64,000 nucleotides of DNA, taken from positions 28,059,828 to 28,123,827 of the forward strand of contig NC_079876.1 in NCBI RefSeq assembly GCF_029227915.1. Direction: 5' to 3'. Positions 1 through 11,325 of this stretch are shown here, piece by piece. Source of the stretch: Hydractinia symbiolongicarpus. Taxonomy: Eukaryota; Cnidaria; Hydrozoa; Anthoathecata; Hydractiniidae. The notes beneath the pieces were generated by a model that was not told where the DNA came from, searched no databases, and saw nothing but the letters and a program-made list of their open reading frames with translations. Both the position numbers and the translations under genes were made by a program. Position 1 is the stretch's first letter. Every line of letters starts with the position of its first letter.

Positions 1-3000
1 TGTTGACATCAGTAAAAGGTCTAAAATAACCACTTTTTACATTGTCCTCCTGTCTAAGTGGATTTCTCCACGGCCTTATCGACTAGTCTCTTATAATAAT
101 ACGGAGCTTCTGTCTGTGAGTTTTGCAAAGTGGATAAAATTTCTTTGATAAAGTCTATAAAACATCGTCTATAAATTTGTTCTGTAAATTAGCAAACTTT
201 GACGTTAAAGCAATATTGACGTCAAAGGAAAGTATATTAAGATTAGTGAAGCCATTGCATTGCACTTTTAAATTTAAGGCTTAATAACATGGAAACGGGT
301 GGAAATAACTGACGTCATCTCCTGCGTGGGTAACTAGGGACCACCTAGGACCAATTTGGGTAAGTTTCCCAAACTTTGGTCCCCAAATCCGTTTCGGAAT
401 GGGTGGGTTGATGACGTCATCAAAAAACCTTTAAACCCTAATATCTCTGCAACCGTTTGTCAAAAGTACATAATCCTATATTTCTTGATCAGCGTTTCAA
501 GATCTATACGATAGAGGCAACAGGTATACAAATTTCTAAAAAAAATTTATCGGTTTTGACGGGGCCATTGCTGACGTCAGCAAAATCTTTAAATCCTTAT
601 ATCTCATTAACATCAAAATTTTTATCCTGCTTTAGTGGATTTTCCACGGGCTTTATCGACTAGTCTAAAGCATAAAATTAGTCGTTTCACCCGACTAAAA
701 TTGGAAGAGGAAAACACTGTTGTGTTTTTTCTTCCTTGTTATTTTTCACTCTCCTGTCCTGTTCCTCGAGGCAGCAATAACAGGCCTCAATTGACCATCC
801 TTAACGACAAATTAGATTCAAACCAATCACGGAGTGCCTAAATCTTTTCTCCTCTTTAAAAAAACAATTAGGAGAAATTAGTTATTTGCATTTAAAATTT
901 TTTTTTAACCAGTTGTACAAAAATAGAACTTATTTTATTGAAATTTTTGTACGAAGCACTGCTGATGGATTTACCCGAAAAGGTTATGCAGTTATGGCAA
1001 ACGTTTTTACCTAAATCTTATATAATTCAAAATTTCTTCAAAACACGATATTTGTCGTTTAAAATGAACCAAGGAATCTTTACCTGGATTTCTTGGATAA
1101 TCCACTTTTGAACGGAAGACTCCATTTTTGGACAAAACCTCTTTACTCCCGCTATAGTCTCAGATAGTATGTACGCTGTATATTTCAAACTGGGATATAG
1201 GCTACAAGCTGGACAAAACATACAAAAGTTGCTCTAGTCAGTTATTTTGCAATTTTTAACATAGACCACGTTATATTGAACATATGTATTGTTTGCGTTA
1301 TGTGCTTTTAAATTTTAACATGCATGTATGAAAATCAATCAATCAATCTATATACGTCATAACGTTTATTTGTAGTGAACATTGTTTCACGTTCCGTTAC
1401 AAATTATGTAGTGTTTGGTTACAAATCAAAAGCAGTATTGCATGTAGTTTGCCTCAAAACACAAACTCGTCCACAGCATCATGTGGTGTAATCTACACCA
1501 CATGACGCGGAAATACTCGGCTATTAAGGTTTATTAGGGTTATCAATTCGTTTTCTTGTCTTCATTCACGTTATTTCACAGGTTTAATAATTTTCTCCAC
1601 GTGGTTAATGCGTATCTATTTTGCGTGCTTTTGTAAACTTTTACTTCGCATACATTCTATTTTCTCAAACCTTTACAGAGTCAAGGTTTGAGAATGAAAT
1701 TAAGAGAAAGAGAAGGGTAACATAAAGATTATGTTTATTAGCTTTGGTTGTCAGAAAGAATTAATTTACTCGTAGACAAATAAGGTTTTGATTGACTGCG
1801 ACATGCAAGTGTCCTTTCGCAAAGCCTTAACCCTATCCGTACCATGGAGAAAAGGAGGTGTTTGTTTTCGGCCGTGCTATTAATTTGAAAATTAATTTGA
1901 TGACGTTATGAGAATCGAAAATGACGTCACACATACCTAAAATAGGTCATTTCCTCATTTTTCAATGTAACTCAATTTCGCACGTGGTACTGAGGCTACA
2001 ACCTTGATTGTTGGTAGACTTGTGGACTGTAAACGGAACAATGATTTAATTAAAAAGAAATTCAATGACGTCATTGGGAGAAAGAATAAAGTCTTATCTG
2101 CAAAAGTGTTTGCTATTTTAACGATACATATAAAAAGATGCGTTTTTTCGTAAATATTTCAGTTGCTTTTGTTATCAAACTTGGTAGCTATGTAGAATAT
2201 TGTATTTTAAGACGTTTCAGGTAAGGAAAGCAATATAATGACCTCATTGGGAGCAGAACTGACGTCATTCCCTGGAAATAATACTTCCTTTAAATCTGAT
2301 CTATATTTTATCCCTAGTACCCATATTATGCCCTTAGTCACTCCTTGGTAATCACCTAGTGACCAACATACACGTGATTTGTTACACATATTGTGTAACA
2401 TATACAACATTCAACTCAAAATTTCCCAGAATTTTTTTATCACTAGTCCCCATAAAAGTTAGGAAAAGTCACAAAATTTCAACACTTAATGACGTCTCCA
2501 ACAACCCCAGGTATGAAGATAAGGTTAAAACGTTTTTATGTCCTTTACGGAATCTCTTAGTATATATGGCTGCATTATTGATTGTTTGTCATATTAGTGT
2601 GAATAATAAGACAGTGAAGTTACAGAGGGGAGAGAATCTGTCCCCTACCCTTGCATTGAGGAGCCTCTAAATAGTCCAGCAGGCGATTCTTGGCGGCGAT
2701 TCAGTATAAGCGAGTGAATATTACCATAGTCCTGGGTTAGCCCAAGTCAAAATGAGCATTAAATACTCTAGGACTCCCCATCTAAGGCATGACCCCTCCT
2801 GGAAATAATAGACAGGGTATATCCCGCGATATTTGTGAGGCTAGCCATGCAAAATATGCACATCTATTTATCTTAGGGTTAACATTTGAAAACACACGTA
2901 GGTTTCTCATCAAAATCATCTTTTTTAGAAAATCTGCAGGGAATAATATCTTTTTTGTTGAATAACTCGATGGCCGAGTGTTTGCAAAATTTCCGGGACA

Positions 3001-3260
3001 TTCCTGCATTAACAAAATTGTGTCAATTTTTGTTTTACTGGAATTAAAAATTGCAATTTCGCTAGAGTTTTGACTTTATTTATACAATGGAAAAAGGTTG
3101 TATCACAAACTTTTACCAATCCATCAACTATATATTTTTTTAATATTCCATATTTTTATTTATTCACATACTTAAATGATTGGTTATTACTAATATAGCC
3201 AAGAAAGGACGAGCGAACCCGTGGATTTTTCCACGGGCTTACGACCAGTTGTCTATATTA
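1..3260. other. Gene-poor AT-rich region with dispersed repeats
   Basis: I see no convincing gene here; all open frames are short and unlike any family I know. The region holds several TGACGTCA-type palindromes (about 216, 310, 411, 571, 1921, 2065, 2260), two short perfect inverted repeats (1479-1490 with 1494-1505; 1662-1673 with 1683-1694), and three copies of a small hairpin repeat (about 58-90, 635-665, 3211-3245) built on TGGATTTTTCCACGGG followed in two copies by CGACTAGTC. It may be remnant transposon ends or intergenic DNA. Confidence 0.6.
3211..3245 (-). repeat. Dispersed short hairpin repeat copy
   Basis: CCCGTGG (3218-3224) and CCACGGG (3231-3237) form a 7-bp stem around a T-rich loop. 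Related copies lie near 58-90, 635-665 and 21880-21915, usually next to GACTAGTCG. Four copies in one window show it is a dispersed family. It may be the end of a SINE or MITE; I cannot assign it to a named family. Confidence 0.6.
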
Positions 3261-3268
3261 CTTTTCCA

Positions 3269-3332
3269 TTTTATTGAAAGAACCTAAATGGATGTCTGGA
3301 TCCAGACATCCATTTAGGTTCTTTCAATAAAA
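3269..3332. repeat. Perfect 64-bp palindrome
   Basis: Two 32-bp arms meet without a spacer at 3300/3301 over a GGATCC centre; every base of the left arm pairs with the right arm. The match stops at 3268/3333. No coding frame crosses it. It could extrude a cruciform or mark a fold-back junction; an assembly artefact is possible. Confidence 0.9.
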
Positions 3333-3389
3333 CATATCCTCTAGAAATATGGTTAAAATTCTAGTTGTGCGTCCGACAGATTTCTGGTA

Positions 3390-3425
3390 CCTTAAGGGGA
3401 GAAATTATTTGCGGAAGAAATTTGT
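3390..3425 (+). repeat. CCTTAAGG-type terminal repeat, solitary end
   Basis: The sequence reads TA then CCTTAAGGGGAGAAATTA, resembling the terminal repeat of the intact element at 25070 (CCTTAAGGGAACTTATTTTG, also preceded by TA). It may be the left end of the element that carried the HIRAN/transposase genes downstream, or of a MITE. I found no matching right end nearby. A 19-bp direct repeat (3365-3383 and 3690-3708) brackets part of this stretch. Confidence 0.45.
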
Positions 3426-4089
3426 GCGGAATTTATTTTTACGGATGAGTGACCCAAAAATGACATATTTTGCGGAATAAATTTTTGCAGATGCAAGAAA
3501 TTTAGTAAATTGGTTGGGAAAAACCTAATTTAGTACCTTAGTGTATGAAAAACAGATTCTATCGCGAAATTTTTTAAATGAATTAGTGATAATTTGTAAA
3601 TTATAACATCCTTCATGCCTATGTTGAAAGACGCGAACACTTCTACCTTATATAACCGTAAACTTGAGGTACAGGCAATGTAAAAATTTTTGTGCGTCCG
3701 ACAGATTTTAGTTTTTGACTGGAAGGTAGAGATTACGCATTGTAATAACCAATTAGATCCCTCATTTTCGATTAAATTGTGGAAGTAATTATGAAAATAC
3801 TTTAAGATAATACAAGCTTCCGTTAAAAAAGGTCAATAAACATTTAGATCGATAGTAAAAATCATTATGCGCGACCATTTTTTACTTAAACATATTGTAG
3901 GACTCGAATATAGGATATGTTTTTCGAATTTCGAATTTCAATGAACCAAACTGGCAATGTATTTTCCACTTCCTTTGGTTTCTTGTATGCTGACAATCTG
4001 TTGTTAATCAGTTCAACATTTTAAGGTATGTAGCTACTTGTATCTTCATATAAACGATATCATATAAACAACGCATTATTTAAAAAGAC

Positions 4090-4600
4090 GGCCATTTTCA
4101 TTAAAGAACTTCGCAATTTCTAATGTTTGCGTTTTTTACATACAGAAAACATTATGGGTGCAAAGAGAAAATCCCAAGAAAATAAAACCTATTGTAAGCG
4201 ATAAGATGCAACAAAGAGAAAAAGAAAGCAACAATTTATTAAAGATCTCGTTTCAGATGGAGAGGAGTATTTTGTTGGCGTAGGCACAAAGAACAGACTC
4301 CAAGAGAGGATTTCCGTTTCTTCTGGAGACAATGTGTGCATGGAGAGATTGGTAATTAGGCTGTTTTCGAATATTCTTTTGTTTTCTTTTAGTATTGCCG
4401 ACGTTTTCCGGGGTAGGCTCTTGTTGCGTTTGTTCTATTCCACGCCATGTGTGAAAAGACGTCGGATCGCATTATTTAAAAAGACTGTCTTTTTTCATTG
4501 AAGAACTTTACAATTTTCAATGTTTCCGTTTTTTTACATACAGAAAACATTATGGGTCCAAAGAGAAAATCCCAAGACAATAAAACCTACCGTAATTACT
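4090..4600 (+). repeat. Duplicated ~120-bp segment with short coding start
   Basis: About 120 bp around 4090-4200 recurs around 4470-4600 in the same orientation. Each copy has a polypyrimidine stretch ending in ACATACAG, then an ATG opening a basic peptide beginning MG(A/P)KRKSQ. The first copy can be read on through one stop into a longer basic frame to about 4350. This looks like a duplicated first coding exon of a transposase-like gene, now without the rest. Product not recognised. Confidence 0.4.
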
Positions 4601-4813
4601 CTAATTTAACGCAAAACAAATAAACGGTAAAACAGTAAAAATAATTATTTTAACAGCCCCGCGAAAATAATTAGAAGCGATAAATTACAAACTTTTAAGC
4701 ACGGTCAACCCGCGTTAATAGTTAGAAGCAAATAAACTAATCCGCTCAAAATACGAAACATTTCTTTGAAAATTTTTTTTCATTTTTTTTTTCAAAATAA
4801 TTTTTTTACAAAA

Positions 4814-5228
4814 CTATTTCTTCTTGTCCTTGTTTTCCTTTGTTGCACGTTCCCTTGCATCTTTGTACTCATTATGAGCTCTCGCAACAAGGCCTGATAA
4901 TTTTGAATGTATCTAATATGTACAAGGCTGGGAGCTCCATTCCTCCTTGAGCAAGGTCTTTTGAAAATTTCCTCTTCCCAGTTAATCTCACTAAAAGCTT
5001 ACCACCATTCTTTATGTAAAAGTACGTAATTTTTGACAAGAACTTTGTTACGTGCCCCAAAGTTACACCGCTGTATTTCAACGCCATTGCGTACTTATCT
5101 TCGACAAGTGCACCAGGTCGTGTTTCATGGCAGACTGTTAGCTCGCTGTCCACTTTCGCTTCCCATTCACTCTGGTAAACATGATGCCCTCTCACACAAC
5201 ACTCCGTAGAGAATTCTTTTTCTATCAT
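4814..5228 (-). pseudogene. HIRAN-like gene A (frameshifted)
   Basis: A small protein of the HIRAN-like type. Conserved points are VRGHHVYQSEW near the start, E..PG.L..DKYA in the middle, LGHVTKFLSK, a TGKR block and a glycine-rich GGMELP segment, shared with three other copies in this window. HIRAN domains (as in HLTF) bind DNA 3' ends; DNA binding here is inference. I start at the ATG at 5228, since the frame upstream has no other ATG. Near 4915 the frame must shift to continue into a lysine-rich tail ending at 4814, so this copy is broken. It diverges from the transposase that starts 238 bp away. Confidence 0.65.
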
Positions 5229-5465
5229 AATGGGTATATCGTTTGCATTTGGCAAAAGTTCTTTAAAGCAAATCTTTCACAAGCTTTCCATGTTGTGTAA
5301 CGATGGATGTTGTGTTTCGAATGTAAATGAATTTTTATGCTTCGAATCGAATGTTTTTCCGTTTCGAATGTCTGGATTTTTTCACATGTTTCGAATGTTG
5401 CGATTTTTTGATTTTTTTGTCGCTATTCATTCTCGTCAGCTTTTCAAAGCAAGAGACACGTGAAA

Positions 5466-6999
5466 ATGGCCTCACAAGCTAAGATTCAAAATTATTTTAA
5501 TAAACGGCCTGCTACAACAAGTGAAGATTTCAAGTTTTCTGAAACCTGTGGATGAAAGCGAAATGGATGATCTTATTTGTACAGGAGGTAAGAAACTCTT
5601 TTCCTGTGCTTATGATTATTTTGATGTTTTTCGAGACATTATAATGAACTGTTTTATTAATTTTTCTTAGGGACCTCAGGATTCCCACCCCCTTCAAAGA
5701 AACGCGTCGTTGGTAGACCATCAAAGGTATTCCGGCCGGAACAGTTTCAGCATTTGATGGAAAAGTATCACGACTTCCACGAAATTGTGAATTCCACACA
5801 GTATTATGAGCAGTTATTAGACGTTCACTTCACGTCACTTGCATCGCTCAACCCTGACCCACCTTCCAAAACACGGAAACGCTTCACCCAAAGGACAACA
5901 CTGCACTGGCATTTGATATCAATGAGTCAACAGTCCGAGGAATGGTCAATACTCGCCCGCTACCCGATAACAAAAAACTATCCAGCAAATGTAATCTTCC
6001 TGGATCCGGTAGACCGTTAACTTATCCTGCTGAATTAGAAGATCAACTGTTGAAGTGGGTTTTTTGTTTTACGGGATTTGCATTTTCCAGTTTCAGTAAT
6101 AAGCTTTCAAGAGCAAAGCACGTCATCCAACCTCACAATCCATCATTCATTGCCAGCAGAGGTTGGGCTCAAAAATTTCTCAAGCGAAAGGTTGTGCCTT
6201 TTGCCTCGTGCTCGTACTTCGATCAGTCAGAAACTTCCAAATCAGTTGGAAAACGTCCTTAGCAAGTTTTATCAGGATGCTGCGCGTTTCATGCGGATTG
6301 GAAAATACCCTTTGTCCCTAGTTGGTAACATGGACGAAACACCTGCGTTCTTCGACATGGTTCCAGTCAAGTGCATTTCGAAAATAAGGGAGAAGGAGTG
6401 CGTGGTTCGTTCTTCAGGAAGTGAGAGAAAGCATCTGACGGTCGTCCTATCAGCTAAGGGAGATGGAAAAATGCTCCCATCTATGATTATCTTTAAAGGT
6501 AACACTGAAAAAACTATCCGTAATTTAGAAATCCCTGCTGGATTTGTTGTCAAAACGCAGAGTAAAGCCTGGATGGATGATGAATTGATGAAGATCTGGG
6601 TTGAAGAGATCTGACTAAAGCATGTACGCACTGAATGTAAAAAGTTTGGTTTCGGAAATTCCTTGTTATCATTTGATGCTTTCTCCGCTCATTTAACTGA
6701 CGGAGTCAAGGCCCAATTATTGGAAAATAATTTTGATATTCTCTAGATACCCGCAGGTTGTACTTCAAAATGTCAACCAATGGACGTCTGCCTTAACAAG
6801 CCATTTAAATCCGTTTTGAGGAAGTGTTGGGTCAATTACGTTGCAACCGTCGTTGAAAGTTTCCGTGAGGGAAATAGCAGTAGCAGCAAAATCCCCGTAC
6901 CAACTCGCCAGCAGATGATTGGGTGGATAAAGGAAGGATATGACTACCTTGCTTAGGACAAGGAAATGGTGAAACGATCATTTGAAGTGTGTGGTATTA
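5466..6999 (+). pseudogene. Tigger/pogo-like DDE transposase A (decayed)
   Basis: Degraded DDE_1-superfamily transposase. The first exon starts MASQAKIQNYF, a PCNA-binding motif (QxxIxxYF). A one-base shift follows near 5535, then an intron with GTAAG donor at 5588 and TTCTTAG acceptor at 5670. Then come a helix-turn-helix region (AFDINESTVRG), the SGRPLTYPAELEDQLLKW segment, and the catalytic core: NMDETP (first Asp), LLSFDAF (second Asp) and QPMDVCLNK (third Asp), with 35 residues between the last two. Breaks: frameshift near 6190; in-frame stops at 6612 (TGA), 6744 (TAG) and 6954 (TAG). It ends where HIRAN-like gene B begins on the other strand. Confidence 0.8.
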
Positions 7000-7501
7000 C
7001 TTCCTTTCTAACTTTTTTATCAACAGAGTCTAAAATCTTTTTAATACACCTTTCTGTAAAAGACACAGCTTTGTCAGGGCCAATGAGTGCGTAATGCACT
7101 GGAATTTCGAGACCATAACCTGCCCCACGGTCCACGCGTTTCCCAGTGACTTTGCATCTGATCGTACAGCTTGGGATTTTAAGAAATTTATTGAACAATT
7201 TGCCTAAATTCATTGGAACATGTCCAAAGACTTTTCCTTCCAGCAAAACAGCAACTGCAAAGCTATCATGTTCATTGTCGCTTTCTGGTTTCAAACAGAG
7301 ATTTTAATCGTCGACTTTCGGTGTCCAAATGTCCATATAAGCATGGTATCCTCGAACGAAAGATTCAAAACAATACTCCTTCTGTTTTATAATAATTACT
7401 TCTATCTCTTCATCAATGTTTTTGAGTAACATTTTAATCAAGAAATTCTTCTTCTTAAGCAACATCTCTTGACTGGTAGAAATGTTTTGAATGGTAGACA
7501 T
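6953..7501 (-). pseudogene. HIRAN-like gene B (one in-frame stop)
   Basis: Reads from the ATG at 7501 through VRGYHAYMDIWTPKVDD to a TAA at 7304-7306, then on in the same frame with ESDNEHDSFAVAVL, VFGHVPMNLGK, TGKRVDRG and GLEIPV. These match the other HIRAN-like copies, so a single stop splits one gene. The last ~15 codons before 6953 are antisense to transposase A, so the natural end is probably near 6999 and has been lost. It diverges from transposase B with a 190-bp gap. Family assignment rests on the E..N..D.(Y/F)AV.V and GHVP motifs. Confidence 0.65.
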
Positions 7502-7691
7502 GTTTTTCGTTGTTGTTGTTGTTTTTTCTCGTATCTCGCATCGTTTTCTCGCTCTCTTGTCTGTTGGTTTGTTCTCTCAATCTGTTGTTTAATGTCATTG
7601 GAAGACATTGCATTGTGACTTCTTTCGCAATCATTAAAAATTCGAATGTTTGTTGGAAAATCGAACATAGAACAAGTCTAGTTATTTCAAC

Positions 7692-9279
7692 ATGGCGACG
7701 GGAGGAGAGAGGTTGTCGAAGCAGCAGCTTGCTGGTAAATTTCAAAAAAAAACTTTAACATTAGATGAAAAGATTAAGTTTTTGGATTTTGCTAAGAAAA
7801 ATCCGAAATTTGGATGCAGAAAACTTGCAGATATTCACAGTATCGGGAAAACAGCAGCAGCTACGATCTTGAAGAATGAAAAGAAAATTCGTACTCAATA
7901 TGAAATGTTTCGTGAAAAAGACAAGAAACGTGATCGTCATGGAAAGGGCCATAAGTTGAATGAAATTTTATTTGAATGGTACCAGGGATGTACTGCTTCT
8001 AACATCTACCCAAATGGTGTTATGTTGAAAGAGGAGGCGATTGCAATAAAAGAGCAACTAAAGAGCAGTAAATTTGACGATTTCAAAGCTTCTGATGGCT
8101 GGCTAGATCGCTGGAAATCCACCTTCTCAATCAAAGAACGTCGCATTGTTGGCGAGGCTGGAGATGTATCTACAGAAACCGTTTCTTCTTAGATAGAGAG
8201 GGTAAACGAATTGATTGAAGGCTACTCTTTGGATAACATTTGGAACATGGATGAATCTGGCTGTTTTTTTAAAGCCTTACCAGATAAAGGATTAGTCTCA
8301 AAAGGAAAACAAGCAAAGGGTGGCAAAAAATCGAAACAAAGATTAACTGTCGCTTTTTTTGTCAATGCAGCTGGCGAAAGAGTTGACGAACCCATTATTA
8401 TCTGAAAAAGTAAATCACCACGCTGTTTCAAAAGATTAAAGGATCCTTCACGCCCTGCTGATGTTAATTACTTTTCTAATCCTAAGTCTTGGATGACATC
8501 GGATGTCATGGGAACCGTATTGACACGTTTTAACAGAAAGGTAGTACTCGAAGATAGAAAAGTGATCCTTTTTCTCGACAATGCTCCCTGTCATCCAGAA
8601 TCCATTATTGGCCAATTCTCGCAGATCAAGATCGTCTTTTTACTGAAAAATACAACTTCGAGGTTGCAACCACTAGATGCAGGCATCATTCAAAATTTCA
8701 AGGTCAAATATAGAAAAAGACTTGTTAAATACGTATTGGCAAGAATCCAGGAGAACACATCAGCAACTAAGATTGTCAAGGCTATCAACGTGCTTGTTGC
8801 TATTCGCTGGATACAAGATGCGTGGAAAGAAGTATCCAGCTCGACAATCAAAAATTGTTTTCAGAAATGTGGCATCAAAAGAGATAGCGAGGAGATAGAA
8901 GAAAATGACGGAGATGATGATTTGGAGTTTGAGGCACTTGTAAAGGAATTTACCACAGACTTATCCGCAGCAGAATATGTCAACTTCGACGCAAACGTTC
9001 CAGCATCAGAACCCATGATTAACGAATTAGAAATCGATTGGCGACAGAAGGTCAGAGATTTCTGAGGACGACCAAGATGACGAGGATAATGACGACTATG
9101 GGCCAGAACAAGAAGAGCAGATGAGCTGCAAAGAAATCATCACAACGTTGGACAAAATGCGCCGTTGTACCGTCTTCGATGAAGAAAGTCAAAAAATGCT
9201 GACGGCAGTTACAAAAAAGATTGAGAATCTACAAATTAAATGCAAGAAGCAAGCCTCTATCAAAGACTTTTTCATGTAA
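7692..9279 (+). pseudogene. Tigger-like DDE transposase B (broken)
   Basis: The frame starts ATG GCG at 7692. An N-terminal CENP-B/HTH-type DNA-binding region (LTLDEKIKFLDFAKKNP, then DDFKASDGWLDRWK) is followed by the DDE core: NIWNMDESGCFF (first Asp), VILFLDNAPCH (second Asp) and SRLQPLDAGI (third Asp), with 32 residues between the last two. Two in-frame stops (TAG at 8190, TGA at 8403) and one frame shift near 9050 interrupt it. The shifted frame supplies an acidic stretch and a C-terminus QASIKDFFM ending at 9279, a textbook PCNA-binding box (QxxIxxFF). PCNA binding is documented for Drosophila pogo transposase; here it is inferred. Confidence 0.85.
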
Positions 9280-9410
9280 AGTTTGATTAATGTTTCTGAA
9301 TATAGCTTATATACCCTCAAATCCTAGCCTCTTAACTTCTTACTTTAAGCCTAGTAAAGCATAAATAACCTTTTTCGGTCAAAATCCCATCTAAAATAAA
9401 ATTTGACACA

Positions 9411-9490
9411 AACTCTCTATAAAGCGGACATCCCGTTAAAGCGGACAGTTTTTTTGGTCCCAATGGTGTCCGCTTTAACGGGATTCTGTA
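9411..9490 (+). repeat. Tigger-type terminal sequence with 17-bp hairpin
   Basis: CTCTCTATAAAGCGGACA is typical of the ends of Tigger/pogo-group elements. Inside, the 17 bp at about 9428-9444 are repeated inverted at about 9464-9480 around a T-rich spacer. This may be the right end of unit B or a solitary end. No partner end was found in the window. Confidence 0.5.
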
Positions 9491-9719
9491 TGGACACTGT
9501 TACACACCGAACAATAAATCTCTTTGCTCCTGGAAGATATATTTGTTTTTTTGCAGTTGCGCCACATCTAATGAAAACAACAAGAAACTGTATCTATTAT
9601 CCAGTCACTTTTCAAAATTATCAGTTTTTGTGTTTTTTGTAACATAATCGAAATACAAATTGAAATTCTAATAAATCTTAGTCAAAATTTCTAAACCCAT
9701 TGATGTTATGTTTTTCTAT

Positions 9720-10436
9720 TTCTATCTATCCCACGGGAGAATTAAAATGCCAAAATATTTCTGTGTAGGTGATGGAAAAGGCACTAGAAGTTTGTGGAAT
9801 GATGAGAATGAAATACTCGGATATCATTTCCACAGAATTGTAAATGATCAACTGAATTTTGGACTGAAAATTGCCCTCAAACTGACGCATAAGCATGTCA
9901 GTTTGACAGCCTACTCTGTAATGATCGTTAAGCTGGCTGCACAGGTACTGAGTAGTACTGTTTCTAAACTATTAAATGAATACTACCTGTGGATACACGA
10001 GGGACATCGGAACTCTGCGCATATATGGACATTTTTTTTTATGATTTTTTTAACGTCAGAAATCAAAATGAGGGTTACAAGAAAAGAAAACAGTTCTTGG
10101 CACCTTATCGAAGCATGAATGATCCCAGGTTTGATTGGTTAAAAAATGATTTTCTGAAATATCTTTCCGATTGGAAGGAGAGCATTTCAAATCGTCCTGG
10201 AAATTTTACACCTAATGCAAAAGACCGTATGCTTTTGTCTTGGCAAACGTATGAAAAAAACCCACAATGTACCAGTTCGAGTACATCTCAAACACATTGC
10301 GCATGCAAAGTTAATCGCTCCTGTCACTGGCAACATTAGAGGGCTGTATAACCAGAAACGACGTGTTTCGTGGAGCATTGTCGACAATCAACCATTAAAG
10401 AAACATACAAAACGTAAAAGTAGAATGTTTACATTT
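9720..10436 (+). pseudogene. P-element (THAP9-like) transposase fragment, copy 1
   Basis: The translation carries blocks I associate with P-element/THAP9 transposases: WNDENEILGYHFHRIVND, KLTHKHVSLTAYSVM, AAQVLSSTVSKLLNEYY, then in a second frame (from about 9985) [52 protein letters not shown], and finally [14 protein letters not shown]. The N-terminal THAP domain is absent, at least two frameshifts occur, and about 60-70 residues between the MLLSWQTYE block and the end appear deleted. From 10055 on it belongs to a tandem duplication. Not functional. Confidence 0.7.
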
Positions 10437-10519
10437 TTTTATAATTAACGAATACTGGCCGGTTTTGATATTGTACTGGTAAATAGAAAGCCCTAGGTCA
10501 AAAGTACAGACCGAGCCTG

Positions 10520-10680
10520 TTACAGACGACTTAAAGACGATTACAGACGAGTTACAGACGAATCACAGACGAGTACAAACGAATCACAGACGAGTACACA
10601 CGAATCACAGAAAAGTTACAGACAGGTCACAGACAAGCCACAGACAAGTAACAAGTCGCAGACGAGTTGATTTATTTTTT
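10520..10680 (+). repeat. Degenerate ~12-14-bp tandem repeat (TTACAGACGA)
   Basis: About ten units vary around TTACAGACGAGT / TCACAGACGAAT. The block is repeated at about 11790-11950 in duplication unit 2. The same motif in reverse complement appears at about 19400-19485, so these may be subterminal repeats of one transposon family, perhaps the P-element here; that link is inference. Confidence 0.7.
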
Positions 10681-10947
10681 TATCTTGATGAATGAAACTT
10701 CATAAAAAGAAAAATGAGTTTCCCCACTGATTCTTTAAAATTTTAAAATAATGTAGTTTTCCCAAATTTCTCATAAATGTATAGAGTATTGTTAAAAAAA
10801 GGAAAAGTAGAGGAAACTGCAGAAAGCACATTCGATTCTCCTTTTCATTCGATGTATGATTCAATTTGTATGGAACGCCAAGGCTGCCTTATTCGATGAT
10901 TTCATTCGGTCATAAAACACTATTTGTCGCTATTCGATTTTGAAAAA

Positions 10948-11300
10948 ATTCATTCGATTATGCGCTAAATTCATTCGATAATGCGCGAAGTTCATTTGAT
11001 TATGTGCTAAATTCATTCTATTATGTGCTAAATTCATTCGATTATGCGATGAATTCATTCGATTATGCGCTGAATTCATTCGATTATGCGCTGAATTCAT
11101 TCGATTATGCGATGAATTCATTCGATTATGCGCTGAATTCATTTGATTATGCGCTGAATTCATTCGATTATGCGCTGAATTCATTCGATTATGCGCTGAA
11201 TTCATTCGATTATGCGCTAAATTCATTCGATTATGCGCTGAATTCATTCGATTATGCGCTAAATTCATTCGATTATGCGCTGAATTCATTCGATTATCGC
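10948..11300. repeat. 21-bp satellite array 1
   Basis: About 17 copies of a 21-bp unit of the form ATTCATTCGATTATGCGCTGA, with variants at the edges. Because 21 is divisible by three and the unit lacks stops in two frames, it makes spurious open frames on both strands (heptads NSFDYAL and AHNRMNS). No other sign of coding is present. Confidence 0.95.
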
Positions 11301-11325
11301 TTAATTTTATCAAGCATAGTGATTA

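Larger units (their letters stand above)
10055..11325 (+). repeat. Tandem duplication unit 1 (about 1.27 kb)
   Basis: The segment beginning GTCAGAAATCAAAATGAGGG at 10055 begins again at 11326. The two copies are nearly identical, differing by one G in a GG/G near 10373 (offset 1271 then 1270) and in the length of the 21-bp satellite at the end. Each unit holds the P-element C-terminal fragment, a degenerate ACAGACGA-type repeat block, about 250 bp of unique DNA and the satellite array. Such similarity implies a recent duplication, or an assembly duplication. Confidence 0.9.
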
